Positions 15,957 to 26,701 are shown, counted from the stretch's first letter. The stretch: DNA of 64,000 bases from Agreia sp. Leaf283 (GCF_001422485.1 NZ_LMNF01000004.1:124001-188000); one strand, 5' to 3'. Made by a program: numbers and translations. The notes: generated by a model not told the origin, from the sequence alone.

Positions 15957-18900
15957 GTGAGGCTGTTCGAGGCACTGCGCCGCCGCAAGGCGACTGCTGC
16001 GTCGGTGGCGACCGTCACGGTCTTCTCGCTCGCGGTCACCACCATGGCGTTCCTGTACCAGGGAGTCACGACCGCCGACGTCGAGCTCAACGACGGCGGG
16101 GTCTGGGTCACGAAGCCCTCGGGTCTCCTCGTGGGCCACCTCAACTACCAGGCCCAGCTGCTCGACGGCGGCCTGAAGATGACGTCGAGCGACTTCGACA
16201 TCCTGCAGCACGACGAGACCGTCATCACCGTCGACAACGCCACCGGATCGCTGGCGCCCATCGACCCCGTGTCGGTGACACTGGGCAATGCCGTGGCGCT
16301 GCCGGCCGAGTCATCCGTCACGATGGGCGGCAACACGCTCGCCGTCGTCGACGACAAGACCGGCGACCTCTTCACCACCCGCGCCAACGACGTGGCCAAC
16401 TTTCTTCCCGACCCCGAGAAGCCGCAGCTCGCCCTAGGCTCCGGCGCATCCGCCACGGTGGATGTCGACGGCGGGGTTCACGCGCTATCGCCCGCGTCTG
16501 GCGAGATGGTCACCATCGCGCTCGACGAAAACGGCGTGCCGCTCGAACCCGTCACCAACGGGTTCCCCGAAACCGAGGAAGACGCCGCGCTCACCATGAC
16601 GACTGTGGGCGACGACGCCGTGGTCTTCGACTCGGCCAACGGCATCGCCTACCTGCCCGGCGGCAAGAAGGTCGAGGTCGCCGACTCGACCGGCGGCGTG
16701 CTGCAGGAGACCGGCCCCGAGTCCGACGCGGTGCTCATCAGCACCGACACCTCGCTCATCCGCCAGCCCCTCGACGGCGGCGCAGCCACCGCGACGTCGG
16801 CTGGAAAGCCGGGCAAGCCCGCCGCTCCGGTCTACCTCGCCGGATGCGCGTACGCCGCCTGGGCCATCTCGAACGCCTACCTGCGCGATTGCACGGGCGA
16901 CGACAAAGACGTGCAGACCACGATCGACGGTCTCACCGCGCAGGCCCAGCTCGTCTTCCGCGTCAACCGCAACGTCGTCGTCCTCAACGACCTGACCTCG
17001 GGTGCCGTCTGGCTCGTCAACCAGGACATGAAGAAGGTCGAGAACTGGGACGACATCGTTCCTCCGCCGGACGAGAACGAGACCGAAGAAGAAGACGACA
17101 GCACCGAAGAGGAGCTGCAAGTCATCCTGCCTGAGCGCAGCGACGAGAACACTCCGCCGATCGCCGAAGACGACCAGCTCGGTGTGCGGGCCGGCCGCAC
17201 CGTCGTGCTGCCCGTGCTCGACAACGACTCCGACCCCGACGGCGACGTTCTCACCGCCACGCTGAAGGGCTCGCAACCCTCGATCGGCGAGGTGCAGCCC
17301 ATTCTCGGGGGCGTGGCCATGCAGGTCATCGTCGACCCCGACGCATCCGGCACCGGCACGTTCACCTACACGGCCGACGACGGCCGGGGCGGCACGGCGG
17401 ATGCGACGGTGACGCTGACCGTCAAGGCTCCCGGCACGAACGAGGCTCCGGTTCAGAAGCGCGTTCCGAAACAGCTGTGCGAGGTCGGCTCGACCTGCTC
17501 CTACAACCTTCTTCCCGACTGGATCGACCCCGACGGCGACGACATGTTCGTGCGCTCCGCGACCGCCGATGGGGCGAACCAGATCCAGTTCCGGGCCGAC
17601 GGAGAGCTCACGTTCACCGCGCTCGACCCCGACGCTGGTCGCAAGACCGTGACGGTGCTCGTCTCCGACGGCGTGACCGACACCGAGGGCACGGTGGCCT
17701 TCCAGGTCAGCGAGTCGGGAACGCTCCTTCCCGTCACCAACGGCGATCACGTCGTGACTCGGGCCACACAGCAGGTCACGATCTCGCCGATGGCGAACGA
17801 CTACGCCCCCAGCGGCGCCCCGCTGCGCCTCGCGAAGGTGAACCCGGTTCCGGGCGCCGAGATCGCGCCCGACTACACGACGGGAACGTTCGACTTCACG
17901 GCAGCCGCGCCCGGCGACTACTACGTTCAGTACCTCGTCACAGACGGGCCCAAGACGGCTCCGGGCATCGTGCGCGTCACGGTCGTCGGCGACACGACGG
18001 CCGACCAGGCGCCCATCGCGGTGCGCGACGTGGCGCTGCTCACCAAGGGTCGCTCCGTGCTCACCGACGTGCTCGCGAACGACTTCGACCCCGCCGGCGG
18101 CATCCTCGCGGTGCAGTCCGTGCAGGTTCCTGAGGGCCTCGGCGTGAGCGTCGAGGTTCTCGAGCACCAGATTCTGCGCATCACCGACACGGGCATCTCC
18201 GAGCCGGCGAGCATCAGCTACACCGTGACCAACGGCGTGAAGTCGGCCAAGGGCGAGGTCTTCATCGTTCCGATCCCTGCCCCCGAGAAACTGCTGCCTC
18301 CGGTGGCCACAGACGACACGGTCACAGTTCGGGCAGGCGACGTCGCAACGATTCCCGTGCTCGACAACGACTATTCGCCCAACGGCGACACGATCACGCT
18401 GGCGCCCGCGCTGATCGCGCCACTGATCGACCCCGCCGACGGCGACATGTTCGTCGCTCAAGACGCGCTGCGCTTCAAGGCCGGGCCCGTGGCCAAGACC
18501 GTCTACGCCACCTACGAGGTCGTCGACAGCCAGGGCCAGCGCGACGCCGGCTACGTGACCATCCAGATCGTGGCCAACGACGAGGGCGCGAACTCGCCGC
18601 CCCGCCCGCGCGACGTCACGGTGCGGGCACTCGAGGGCACGACCGTGCGCATCCCGATTCCCCTCGACGGGATCGACCCCGACGGCGACTCCGTGCAGCT
18701 CATCGGCCAGGGCGACGCCCCGACCAAGGGCCGCATCACCGAGGTCGGGCAGTCGTGGCTGCAGTACGAGGCCTACCCGACGTCCGTCGGAACAGACGTG
18801 TTCACCTACACCGTGCGCGACCGCAAGGGAGCCGAGGCCTCGGCCACCGTGCTCGTGGGCATCGTTCCCTCGTCGAGCGCGAACCAGCGGCCCTACGCCG

Positions 18901-21900
18901 TGAAGGACACGGTGTCGGTGCGTCCCGGACGCACGGTCGCGGTCGACGTTCTCGCGAATGACTCCGACCCCGACGGCGACCCGATCGCCATCCGGGAGAA
19001 CGGCCTCGAGGTACCCGAGGGCGTCATCGGCGAGATCGACCGCGGACGCGTTACCGTGACCGCGCCCAAGACTGCCGGCGACTACCCGGTGCAGTACACG
19101 ATCGTCGACCAGTACGGCGCCACCGCCGTGGGACAGCTGCTCGTATCGGTGAGCCCGGATGCTCCGCTGCAGGCCCCGATCGCCCGTGACGACCTCGTGC
19201 TGGTCGCCGACGTGGTGGGCCGTACGACCACCGACGTCGACGTGAAGAAGAACGACGACGATCCCGACGGCACTATCGACGCGCTGGACGTGTCGGTGAC
19301 CAGCGGAACGGCCACCGTGCGCGGCAACGGCGAGCTGCGCATCCCGCTCACGCCGGAGTCTCAGATCATCACATACACCGTGACCGACGTCGACGGCCAG
19401 AAGGCCTCCGCCTTCGTGTTCGTGCCCGGCCTCGAGGGCGCGCATCCGGCCCTGAAAGCGGGAACCAAGCCCATCGTCGTGAACAGCGGCGAGACCATCA
19501 GCGTGCCCCTCTCCGACTACGTCGTGACCGGCAACGGCGAGCCCGCGCGCATCACCCAGGCCGACAAGGTGGCCGTCTCGCACGGCAACGGCTCGAGCCT
19601 GGTGACCGACGCCACCACCTTGAGCTACACCTCGGCCGACGGCTACTACGGCCCCGACGCGCTGAGCTTCGAAGTGACAGACGGCACCGGGCCAGACGAC
19701 CCCGAGGGCAAGAAGTCCACTCTCGTCATCCCGATCACCGTCGTGTCGACCACCAACGTGTCGCCCACCATGAGCGGCGGCGCGGTGAACGTGGAGCCCG
19801 GTGGCGACGAGGTCGAACTCAACCTGCGCACGCTCGCTCGGGATCCCGACGATGGCGACCTGAAGAAGCTCGTCTTTACGGTCGTCGGGCCGACGGCCCA
19901 GGGCATCACCGCATCGGTGTCGGACAACCAGACCCTCAAGGTGAAGGCCGCGGGCAACGCGGCGAAGGGCGACTCGCCCATCCAGATCGAGGTCACCGAC
20001 GGCCAGAGCAAGCCCGGTACGGGAACCGTGACGGTGACCGTTCTCACCTCGACGCGGGCGATGCCCAGCGCCACCGACGACGTGGTTCCGCAGGCCAACC
20101 AGGGCGAGACCCGCACGGTCGACGTGCTGTCGAACGACTTCAACCCCTACCCCGAGAACCCGCTGTCGATCGTCGAGGCCGTCGTCGAGACGGGCGATGG
20201 AGTGGCCAGCCCCGACGGCGGCCAGGTGAGCGTCACGCCCGGCGCCGAATTCGTGGGAACCATGGTGGTGCGCTACCGCATCGCCGACTCGACCGGCGAC
20301 CCGGCCCGCCAGGCCGACGGGCGCATCCGGCTCACCGTGCAGGGCAAGCCCGACGCACCTGCGACGCCGAGCGTCACGAGCATCCAGGACCGCACCGTCG
20401 TTCTCTCGTGGACCCCGCCGGTGAACAACGGCTCGCCCATCACGACGTACACCGTCACCTCGCCGCAGGGGTACTCGAAGCAGTGCGCGTCGACCACCTG
20501 CACGCTCGACGGCCTCACCAACGACGTGGAGTACACCTTCACGGTCACCGCGACCAACGGCGTCGGCGAGTCCGATCCGTCGCCCTCGTCGGCCGTGGCC
20601 CGACCGGATGCCCGCCCCGACCGCCCAGCCGCGCCGACGCTGGTCTTCGGTGACAAGAGCCTCACGGTCAACTGGGTCACGCCATCCACCCCCGGCTCGG
20701 CCGTGACCTCGTACAACCTCGAGATCTCTCCTGCCCCGGCGCGCGGAGCGATTCAGAAGACCGGTGTCACGGGCAACTCCGTGGTCTGGGAAGGCCTGGA
20801 GAACGGCGTCGCGTACCAGGTGCGGGTGCAGGCCGTGAACCGTGCGCCCGACCCGAGCGACTGGTCGACGTACTCGGCGACCGAGATCCCGGCGGGCAAA
20901 CCGGATGCCGCCGGCTCGCCGACCTCGGTGCGCGTCGATTCGGTGGGCAGCCAGTCTCAGATGAACGTGAGCTGGAACGCTCCGAACGACAACGGTGACG
21001 CGATCTCGTCGTACATCCTGTACATTAACGGAGGCTCGGGTGCCCGCGAGGTTCCCGTGGCCGGCGGCGCGACGAGTCAGACCGTGACCGTCGACGTGTC
21101 GGAGAACGACTACACGTTCGCCGTCGCTGCGATCAACAAGGCCGGCCAGGGTGCGACGTCGCCCGCTTCGGCTCCTCGACGATCCGTCACTCCTCCGACT
21201 GCTCCAACGCTGAACAGTGCGACGGCGGGCGACAACACCATCACGGTCGCCTATACCCCCGGCGCCACGAACGGCGCCCGCTCCGGCGAAGTGTCGTACC
21301 AGTACAACGTCGGCGGCGGGTGGATCGGCCTTCCCGGCGACAACGTCATCCGCTCCGGTGTGAACAACAACGGCACGTACTCCGTGACCCTGCGGGCGAC
21401 GACGGTCGCCGACGGCTCCACCTACTTCAGCGGCGACAGCAATCCGATCGACAACCTCCAGCCCGCGGGGGCGCCCAACGCCCCGGGGGTCAGTGCCACC
21501 GGCGGCAAACAGAAGGTCACGTTCACCTGGTCGGCTCCCGGCCGGAACGGTCGAGACTTCAGGGTTCAGATCAACACCGGAGGCGACTGGACCGATGTCG
21601 CCAATTCGGGCAGTACAGAGGTGGGCGCGGGCTACAGCGACCAGAAGTGCTTCACGGCTCGCACGGTGGACTCGAGCGGCGCGATCACGGAGTCGGGTCA
21701 GGCGTGCGGCACCTCTGAGAAAAAGCCCGACCGCAAGGTGTACCTGTCGGCCGCAGGCACCTGCCCGGAGATCTCGGGCTGCCGCCGTATGCACGTCGAC
21801 GTCGAGAACTTCGAGCCGAACGAACACGTGACCTGCGTCTGGGAAGCCGCGGCGAACACACTCGAGTTCAACGCCGACGGCAACGGAAACGGTGGAGCGA

Positions 21901-22001
21901 CGAGCCCCTACTGGTACACGCAGGCGGGTTCGGCCGGCTTCACGATCGCCGACCAGGCGAAGAAGATGAAGTGCAATGGCATCGAGCCGATCCCCAGATA
22001 A
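15957..22001 (+). CDS. Giant membrane-anchored Ig-like / fibronectin type III surface protein
   Basis: This 2014-residue protein starts with one membrane helix (residues about 15-35) after a short basic tail, placing the rest outside the cell. Residues about 40-365 look like a beta-propeller-type domain. An acidic linker (NETEEEDDSTEEE) follows, then about ten Ig/cadherin-like repeats with VLDNDSDPDGD-type turns to about 1460. Five fibronectin-III domains (about 1463-1920) and a Cys-containing C-terminal domain end the protein. GTG 15957 follows GATGAGGA. It heads the kinase/FHA/FtsK operon and resembles the Fn3 protein of bifidobacterial PFNA clusters. Calcium or ligand binding is inferred only. 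Confidence 0.88.
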   Translation: MRLFEALRRRKATAASVATVTVFSLAVTTMAFLYQGVTTADVELNDGGVWVTKPSGLLVGHLNYQAQLLDGGLKMTSSDFDILQHDETVITVDNATGSLAPIDPVSVTLGNAVALPAESSVTMGGNTLAVVDDKTGDLFTTRANDVANFLPDPEKPQLALGSGASATVDVDGGVHALSPASGEMVTIALDENGVPLEPVTNGFPETEEDAALTMTTVGDDAVVFDSANGIAYLPGGKKVEVADSTGGVLQETGPESDAVLISTDTSLIRQPLDGGAATATSAGKPGKPAAPVYLAGCAYAAWAISNAYLRDCTGDDKDVQTTIDGLTAQAQLVFRVNRNVVVLNDLTSGAVWLVNQDMKKVENWDDIVPPPDENETEEEDDSTEEELQVILPERSDENTPPIAEDDQLGVRAGRTVVLPVLDNDSDPDGDVLTATLKGSQPSIGEVQPILGGVAMQVIVDPDASGTGTFTYTADDGRGGTADATVTLTVKAPGTNEAPVQKRVPKQLCEVGSTCSYNLLPDWIDPDGDDMFVRSATADGANQIQFRADGELTFTALDPDAGRKTVTVLVSDGVTDTEGTVAFQVSESGTLLPVTNGDHVVTRATQQVTISPMANDYAPSGAPLRLAKVNPVPGAEIAPDYTTGTFDFTAAAPGDYYVQYLVTDGPKTAPGIVRVTVVGDTTADQAPIAVRDVALLTKGRSVLTDVLANDFDPAGGILAVQSVQVPEGLGVSVEVLEHQILRITDTGISEPASISYTVTNGVKSAKGEVFIVPIPAPEKLLPPVATDDTVTVRAGDVATIPVLDNDYSPNGDTITLAPALIAPLIDPADGDMFVAQDALRFKAGPVAKTVYATYEVVDSQGQRDAGYVTIQIVANDEGANSPPRPRDVTVRALEGTTVRIPIPLDGIDPDGDSVQLIGQGDAPTKGRITEVGQSWLQYEAYPTSVGTDVFTYTVRDRKGAEASATVLVGIVPSSSANQRPYAVKDTVSVRPGRTVAVDVLANDSDPDGDPIAIRENGLEVPEGVIGEIDRGRVTVTAPKTAGDYPVQYTIVDQYGATAVGQLLVSVSPDAPLQAPIARDDLVLVADVVGRTTTDVDVKKNDDDPDGTIDALDVSVTSGTATVRGNGELRIPLTPESQIITYTVTDVDGQKASAFVFVPGLEGAHPALKAGTKPIVVNSGETISVPLSDYVVTGNGEPARITQADKVAVSHGNGSSLVTDATTLSYTSADGYYGPDALSFEVTDGTGPDDPEGKKSTLVIPITVVSTTNVSPTMSGGAVNVEPGGDEVELNLRTLARDPDDGDLKKLVFTVVGPTAQGITASVSDNQTLKVKAAGNAAKGDSPIQIEVTDGQSKPGTGTVTVTVLTSTRAMPSATDDVVPQANQGETRTVDVLSNDFNPYPENPLSIVEAVVETGDGVASPDGGQVSVTPGAEFVGTMVVRYRIADSTGDPARQADGRIRLTVQGKPDAPATPSVTSIQDRTVVLSWTPPVNNGSPITTYTVTSPQGYSKQCASTTCTLDGLTNDVEYTFTVTATNGVGESDPSPSSAVARPDARPDRPAAPTLVFGDKSLTVNWVTPSTPGSAVTSYNLEISPAPARGAIQKTGVTGNSVVWEGLENGVAYQVRVQAVNRAPDPSDWSTYSATEIPAGKPDAAGSPTSVRVDSVGSQSQMNVSWNAPNDNGDAISSYILYINGGSGAREVPVAGGATSQTVTVDVSENDYTFAVAAINKAGQGATSPASAPRRSVTPPTAPTLNSATAGDNTITVAYTPGATNGARSGEVSYQYNVGGGWIGLPGDNVIRSGVNNNGTYSVTLRATTVADGSTYFSGDSNPIDNLQPAGAPNAPGVSATGGKQKVTFTWSAPGRNGRDFRVQINTGGDWTDVANSGSTEVGAGYSDQKCFTARTVDSSGAITESGQACGTSEKKPDRKVYLSAAGTCPEISGCRRMHVDVENFEPNEHVTCVWEAAANTLEFNADGNGNGGATSPYWYTQAGSAGFTIADQAKKMKCNGIEPIPR

Positions 22002-22053
22002 CCGGGTGCGCCGCGCCCGTGATCGATGAAGCCCCTATGAGAGAGACACCACG

Positions 22054-23028
22054 TTGACAATGACACCGGAGCAGGCGACCTGGTTCGCCGGTACTTTCGA
22101 TCGCCTCGTCGCGAATGTGGGCGTGGCCGTGCTCGGCAAGTCGCACGTGATCAGGCTCTCGATCATGGCGATGATCGCCGAGGGCCACGTGCTGCTCGAG
22201 GACGCGCCCGGTACCGGCAAGACCAGCCTCGCCAAGGCGATCGCGGCCACCGTGCAGGGATCGCACCAGCGCATCCAGTTCACGCCCGACCTGCTGCCCT
22301 CCGACGTCACGGGTGTCACCATCTACGACCAGAAGACGGGCGCGTTCGAGTTCCACCGCGGACCGGTCTTCGCGAGCATCGTGCTGGCCGACGAGATCAA
22401 CCGCGCCAGCCCGAAGACGCAGTCGGCGCTGCTCGAGGTCATGGAGGAGTCGCGGGTGACCGTCGACGGTCAGGTGCACGAGGTCGGCCGCCCGTTCCTC
22501 GTGATCGCGACCCAGAACCCCATCGAGCAGGCGGGAACCTACAAGCTCCCCGAGGCCCAGCTCGACCGCTTCCTCATCAAGACGTCGATCGGCTACCCCG
22601 ACCTGGCCAGCGCTGAGCAGATCCTCGCGGGCTCGGCGAACCGCAACCCGTCGTCGGCGCTCAGCGCCGTGATCACCACCTCGGCGGTCGCCGACATGGC
22701 CGATCTCGCGTCGACCGTCCATGTCGACAGCGCCATCCTGCGTTACACGGCCCAGCTCGCCGAAGAGACGCGCAACGCCCCCGAGAGCCGCGTCGGCGTC
22801 TCGGTGCGCGGCGCGATGGCCCTGATCCGGGCCGCCAAGGTGTGGGCCGCGGCCCAGGGCCGGCACTTCGTGCTGCCCGACGACATCCGCGACCTGGCCG
22901 GCCCCGTGTGGACGCACCGATTCGTTCTCGACCCCGAGGCCGAGTTCCAGGGAACGACCGCCGAGAAGGTTCTCGCGCGCGTGCTCAGCGACGTGGCGGC
23001 ACCGCAGGCGAGGCAACCCGCAGCATGA
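22054..23028 (+). CDS. MoxR-family AAA ATPase
   Basis: The product is about 324 residues with Walker A EDAPGTGKTSLAKA, Walker B LADEINRASPKTQSALLEVMEE and the MoxR sensor stretch TQNPIEQAGTYKLPEAQLDRF. MoxR ATPases act as chaperones for large or metal-dependent complexes, typically with a DUF58 partner, as encoded next. The start is TTG 22054 (GAGAGAG about 8 bp upstream) or ATG 22060. It follows the giant surface gene by 52 bp and overlaps the DUF58 gene by 4 bp. Confidence 0.92.
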   Translation: MTMTPEQATWFAGTFDRLVANVGVAVLGKSHVIRLSIMAMIAEGHVLLEDAPGTGKTSLAKAIAATVQGSHQRIQFTPDLLPSDVTGVTIYDQKTGAFEFHRGPVFASIVLADEINRASPKTQSALLEVMEESRVTVDGQVHEVGRPFLVIATQNPIEQAGTYKLPEAQLDRFLIKTSIGYPDLASAEQILAGSANRNPSSALSAVITTSAVADMADLASTVHVDSAILRYTAQLAEETRNAPESRVGVSVRGAMALIRAAKVWAAAQGRHFVLPDDIRDLAGPVWTHRFVLDPEAEFQGTTAEKVLARVLSDVAAPQARQPAA

Positions 23029-24341
23029 CCGTGACGGGGGAGAAGAAGGCCTCCCCGATGGCGACGATCGGCCCCCGGCTGGCGAGCGCATCGGGCGCGG
23101 CGCGCACGAGCGCGCCCGCACGCTGGGTCTCGGGCACCGGATGGCCTGCTCTGCTCGGCGGCCTGCGCGCCGCCTGGCGCGTCGTCTCCCCCGTGCTCTC
23201 GACCGTGTCGGGCTTCGGCTGGGCAGTTCTCGGCTTCTCCCTCGTCTTCCTCATCGTGGGGCTCGAATTCGGATGGCGCGAGTTCCTCGTGATCGCCTGC
23301 GTCGGCCTCGCGGCCGAAGTCATCGCGATCGGCTTCGCGGTCGGGCGCTCCGCCTACGCCGTGCGCCTCGACCTCGCGAGCGAGCGGGTCGTGGTCGGAG
23401 AGCGTGCAGTGGGACGCATCACCGTGTCGAACACGTCCGCGCGCACCCTCCTGCCTGCACGGATCGAGCTTCCCGTCGGCGCCTCGCTCGCCGGCTTCCC
23501 CCTCCCCCGCCTGGCCCCCGGCCAGGAGCACGACGACCTCTTCGGCATCCCGACCACCCGCCGCCAGGTCATCACCGTCGGCCCCGTGCGTTCCGTGCGC
23601 GGCGACCCCCTGGGCCTGATGCGCCGCGAACTGCGCTGGACCGACGCCGTCGACCTCTACGTGCACCCGCGCACGGTGCGCCTCGAGGGCTCTGCCTCGG
23701 GCTTCATCAAAGACCTCGAGGGCCTCGCCAGCCGCGACCTCTCGAACAACGACGTGTCGTTCCACGCGCTGCGCGAATACGTTCCCGGCGACGACCGCCG
23801 CTACATCCACTGGAAGACCACGGCCCGCACCGGCACCCTCATGGTGCGCCAGTTCGAGGAGACCCGCCGCTCGCACCTCGCGCTCGCCCTCTCGACGAAC
23901 ACCGCCGACTACGCGAGCGACGACGAGTTCGAGCTGGCCGTCTCCGCCTGCGGCTCCCTCGGCATCCAGGCGCTCATGGAGGAGCGCGACGTGACCGTGA
24001 TGGTGCAGGGCGCCACCCTCCACTCCGAGACCGGCCGACGCCTGCTCGACGACCTCTCGGCCATCGAAGAAGAGGAGAAGCGCGAGACCATCGTGCAGCT
24101 GTCGAAGGTGGCGGGCCAGACGGTTCCGGATGCCTCGGTGGCGGTTCTGCTGTTCGGCGGCCCCGTCACCCCCACCCAGCTGCAGGCCGCCTCGGTGCAC
24201 CTGCCCCTCGGCGTGCGCGTCGTGGGCGTGAGCTGCCAGCCGGGAACGGAGCCCATGCGTCGACAGATCGGCGACATGACCCTGCTCACCATCGGCGACA
24301 TCGGCCAGCTGCCCGCAGCCCTCAGGCGGGTGAACAACTGA
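23025..24341 (+). CDS. DUF58 domain protein
   Basis: This 438-residue protein has two membrane segments (GWAVLGFSLVFLIVGLEF and FLVIACVGLAAEVIAIGFAV), then a beta-rich region. The DUF58 signature is REYVPGDDRRYIHWKTTAR, followed by a von Willebrand-A-like C-terminal fold. MoxR-DUF58 pairs are a classic chaperone-like module. ATG 23025 overlaps the moxR stop (ATGA), and its own stop overlaps the next start by one base, so translation is coupled through the operon. Confidence 0.9.
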   Translation: MTVTGEKKASPMATIGPRLASASGAARTSAPARWVSGTGWPALLGGLRAAWRVVSPVLSTVSGFGWAVLGFSLVFLIVGLEFGWREFLVIACVGLAAEVIAIGFAVGRSAYAVRLDLASERVVVGERAVGRITVSNTSARTLLPARIELPVGASLAGFPLPRLAPGQEHDDLFGIPTTRRQVITVGPVRSVRGDPLGLMRRELRWTDAVDLYVHPRTVRLEGSASGFIKDLEGLASRDLSNNDVSFHALREYVPGDDRRYIHWKTTARTGTLMVRQFEETRRSHLALALSTNTADYASDDEFELAVSACGSLGIQALMEERDVTVMVQGATLHSETGRRLLDDLSAIEEEEKRETIVQLSKVAGQTVPDASVAVLLFGGPVTPTQLQAASVHLPLGVRVVGVSCQPGTEPMRRQIGDMTLLTIGDIGQLPAALRRVNN

Positions 24342-26701
24342 TGACCGCACCCGCACCCACCCGCCGCAGCGGACGCTCAGCGCAGCAGCTCGGACGACGA
24401 TCCGTCGCCGACACCGCCCTCGACTGCGCGGCCGTCGTCGCCCTGCTCTCGGTGGCCATCGTGGGCTTCGGCCCCGCGTTCGGCGGAACCGGCTACCTCG
24501 TCGCCGGCTTCGGCGCCCTGCTGCTGGGTCTCGCGATCGCTCTGCTCGGCGCCCGACTGCGCGCCAACATCCTGGTTCTGGCGGCCGCGACCCTGCTGGT
24601 CTACATGGTGTTCGGCGGCCCGCTCGCGGTGCCCACGACCACTCTCTTCGGTGTCATTCCGAGCCTCGAGACGATCCGCGCGCTGGTTCTCGGCGTGGTC
24701 TTCTCGTGGAAGGACGTGCTCACGCTGGAGACTCCTGTGGGAGCCTTCGCCTCGGTGCTGATCGTTCCCTACCTCGCCACGCTCGTCGCATCCGTTCTGG
24801 CTTTCAGCTTCGCCCTGCGCCTGCGCCGCGCCGCCTGGGCGCTGCTGCCCGCCGGCGTGCTGTTCGTGGTGGCCATCGCCTTCGGCACGCGGGACGCGGC
24901 CGCGCCGATCGTGCAGGGCCTCGTCTTCGCCGGCATCGCGCTCGCGTGGTGGGCCTGGCGCCGCAGCCAGGATCGCGCCCGCCGCATCGCCGCGACCACC
25001 CTCGACAGCGCGTCGGGTGCGCAGGCTCCGGATGCGGGCCTCGCCCGCACGCGGCTGGCGCTCGGCGCCGGACTGCTCGTCGTCGCCCTGGGAGTCGGCC
25101 TCGCCACCGGCGGACTGCTCGCCCCGGTCAGCGCCCGCGAGGTGCTGCGCGACGCGATCGTGCCTCCGCTCGACCTGCACGACTACGCGAGCCCCCTTGT
25201 CGGCTTCCGCAAGTACGTGCGCGACGAGAAGGAGGACGTGCTCTTCACCGTGAAGGGACTGCCCGACGGCGCGCGCATCCGTCTCGCGACGCTGGATGCC
25301 TACGACGGCGTGGTCTACAACGTGGCGGGCGACGGCACGGCCGGCTCGGGCACGTTCACGCGGGTGAGCGGCGACATCCCCAATGATGTGGCGGGCGACA
25401 AGGCCACGCTCGACGTGACCATCGGCGACCTGACGGGCGTGTGGATTCCCGACGCGGGCTACCTCGATAAGTTCCGCTTCACCGGCGACCGCGCCGACGA
25501 ACTCTCGGGCAGCCTGCACTACAACCGCACCACGGGTGTCGCGATCACCACCACTCCGTTGGCCAAGGGCGACAGCTACACGATGGACGTCGTGATCCCG
25601 AAGGTGCTCACCGAAGAGCAGCTCGAGAGCCACTCGCTGCAGTCGCTGACGATGCCGAAGGCCTCCGGCGTGCCCGAAGACGTCGCGCCCCTCGCCACCA
25701 CGTACATCGGCGACGCGGAGCGGCCGCTCACCCAGGTGCGCAACATCGCCACGTCGCTGAGCCAGGAGGGCTTCTTCAGCCACGGGCTCGAGGGCGAGGC
25801 CACGTCGCGCGCCGGCCACGGCGCCGAGCGCATCGCGACCCTGCTCGGTGCCGACCAGATGATCGGCGACGACGAGCAGTACGCGGTGGCCATGGCCCTC
25901 ATGGCGCGTTCGGCGGGAATGCCCGCCCGCGTGGTGATGGGCTTCTACCCCGACGAGTACGCCGGGGCCGATGCCGACCAGCAGATCACGGGCGATCAGC
26001 TTCACGCGTGGGTCGAGGTCGCCTTCGACGACGCGGGCTGGGTGGCCTTCGATCCCACTCCCCCGGAGGACCAGGTTCCCCAGGAGGAGGCTCCGAAGCC
26101 GAAGTCCGACCCGAAGGCCCAGGTTCTGCAGCCGCCGCCCCCGCCGCAGGAGCCGGCCGACCTTCCGCCGGACATCCGCACCGACGACACCGAACAAGAC
26201 GACGAACCCGACTCGAATGCGATCTTCACGACCGTGCTGATCGCATCCGGAAGCCTGCTGGCCCTGCTGATCGTGCTGCTGACGCCCGTCGTGGTGATCG
26301 GCGCGTTGAAGGCGCGCCGCCGCAAGGACCGCCAGAACGCGGAGCGCCCCGCCGATCGCCTGAGCGGCGGCTGGGACGAGATCGTCGACCGCGCCGACGA
26401 CCTGGGCACACCGGTGGGCGGTCGCGGCGTGACCCGCCGGGCCGATGCCGCCGTGCTCGCCGAGGCTTGGCCCGCCCTGCCGGTCGCCGAGGTGGCCGTG
26501 CGCGCGGACAACGGCGTATTCGGCCCGGGCGAGCCCTCGCAGCAGGAGGTCGACGCCTTCTGGGCCGAGGTGAACGATATCGTCAGGGGAATGCACGATT
26601 CGCGCGGCTGGTGGAAACGCCTGCGCGCGAGGGTGTCATTGCGCGCATACATCGGCAGGCGCCTGGAGAGTCGACGCAGACGAAGGAGGGCACGGTCGTG
26701 A
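24341..26701 (+). CDS. Transglutaminase-fold membrane protein lacking the usual catalytic Cys
   Basis: The 786-residue protein follows the TgpA-like plan: six or seven N-terminal membrane helices (to about residue 270), an extracellular transglutaminase-like domain, a Pro-rich stretch, one membrane helix (about 628-658) and a cytoplasmic tail. The core motif reads GDDEQYAVAMALMARSAGMP, with Asp where active members have Cys (for example GxCExFA). The later His (QLHAWVEV) and Asp (AFDPTPP) are kept. It may therefore be a binding pseudo-enzyme. It sits between DUF58 and the RDD/FHA gene in the same operon. Confidence 0.88.
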   Translation: MTAPAPTRRSGRSAQQLGRRSVADTALDCAAVVALLSVAIVGFGPAFGGTGYLVAGFGALLLGLAIALLGARLRANILVLAAATLLVYMVFGGPLAVPTTTLFGVIPSLETIRALVLGVVFSWKDVLTLETPVGAFASVLIVPYLATLVASVLAFSFALRLRRAAWALLPAGVLFVVAIAFGTRDAAAPIVQGLVFAGIALAWWAWRRSQDRARRIAATTLDSASGAQAPDAGLARTRLALGAGLLVVALGVGLATGGLLAPVSAREVLRDAIVPPLDLHDYASPLVGFRKYVRDEKEDVLFTVKGLPDGARIRLATLDAYDGVVYNVAGDGTAGSGTFTRVSGDIPNDVAGDKATLDVTIGDLTGVWIPDAGYLDKFRFTGDRADELSGSLHYNRTTGVAITTTPLAKGDSYTMDVVIPKVLTEEQLESHSLQSLTMPKASGVPEDVAPLATTYIGDAERPLTQVRNIATSLSQEGFFSHGLEGEATSRAGHGAERIATLLGADQMIGDDEQYAVAMALMARSAGMPARVVMGFYPDEYAGADADQQITGDQLHAWVEVAFDDAGWVAFDPTPPEDQVPQEEAPKPKSDPKAQVLQPPPPPQEPADLPPDIRTDDTEQDDEPDSNAIFTTVLIASGSLLALLIVLLTPVVVIGALKARRRKDRQNAERPADRLSGGWDEIVDRADDLGTPVGGRGVTRRADAAVLAEAWPALPVAEVAVRADNGVFGPGEPSQQEVDAFWAEVNDIVRGMHDSRGWWKRLRARVSLRAYIGRRLESRRRRRRARS

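Noticed and set aside
16485-21827. Very long open frame (about 1780 codons) on the minus strand opposite the giant surface gene
   Set aside because: It is a GC-skew shadow: the opposite strand has clear domains, a ribosome-binding site and operon context, while this frame is Arg/Gly/His/Val-rich with no domain order.
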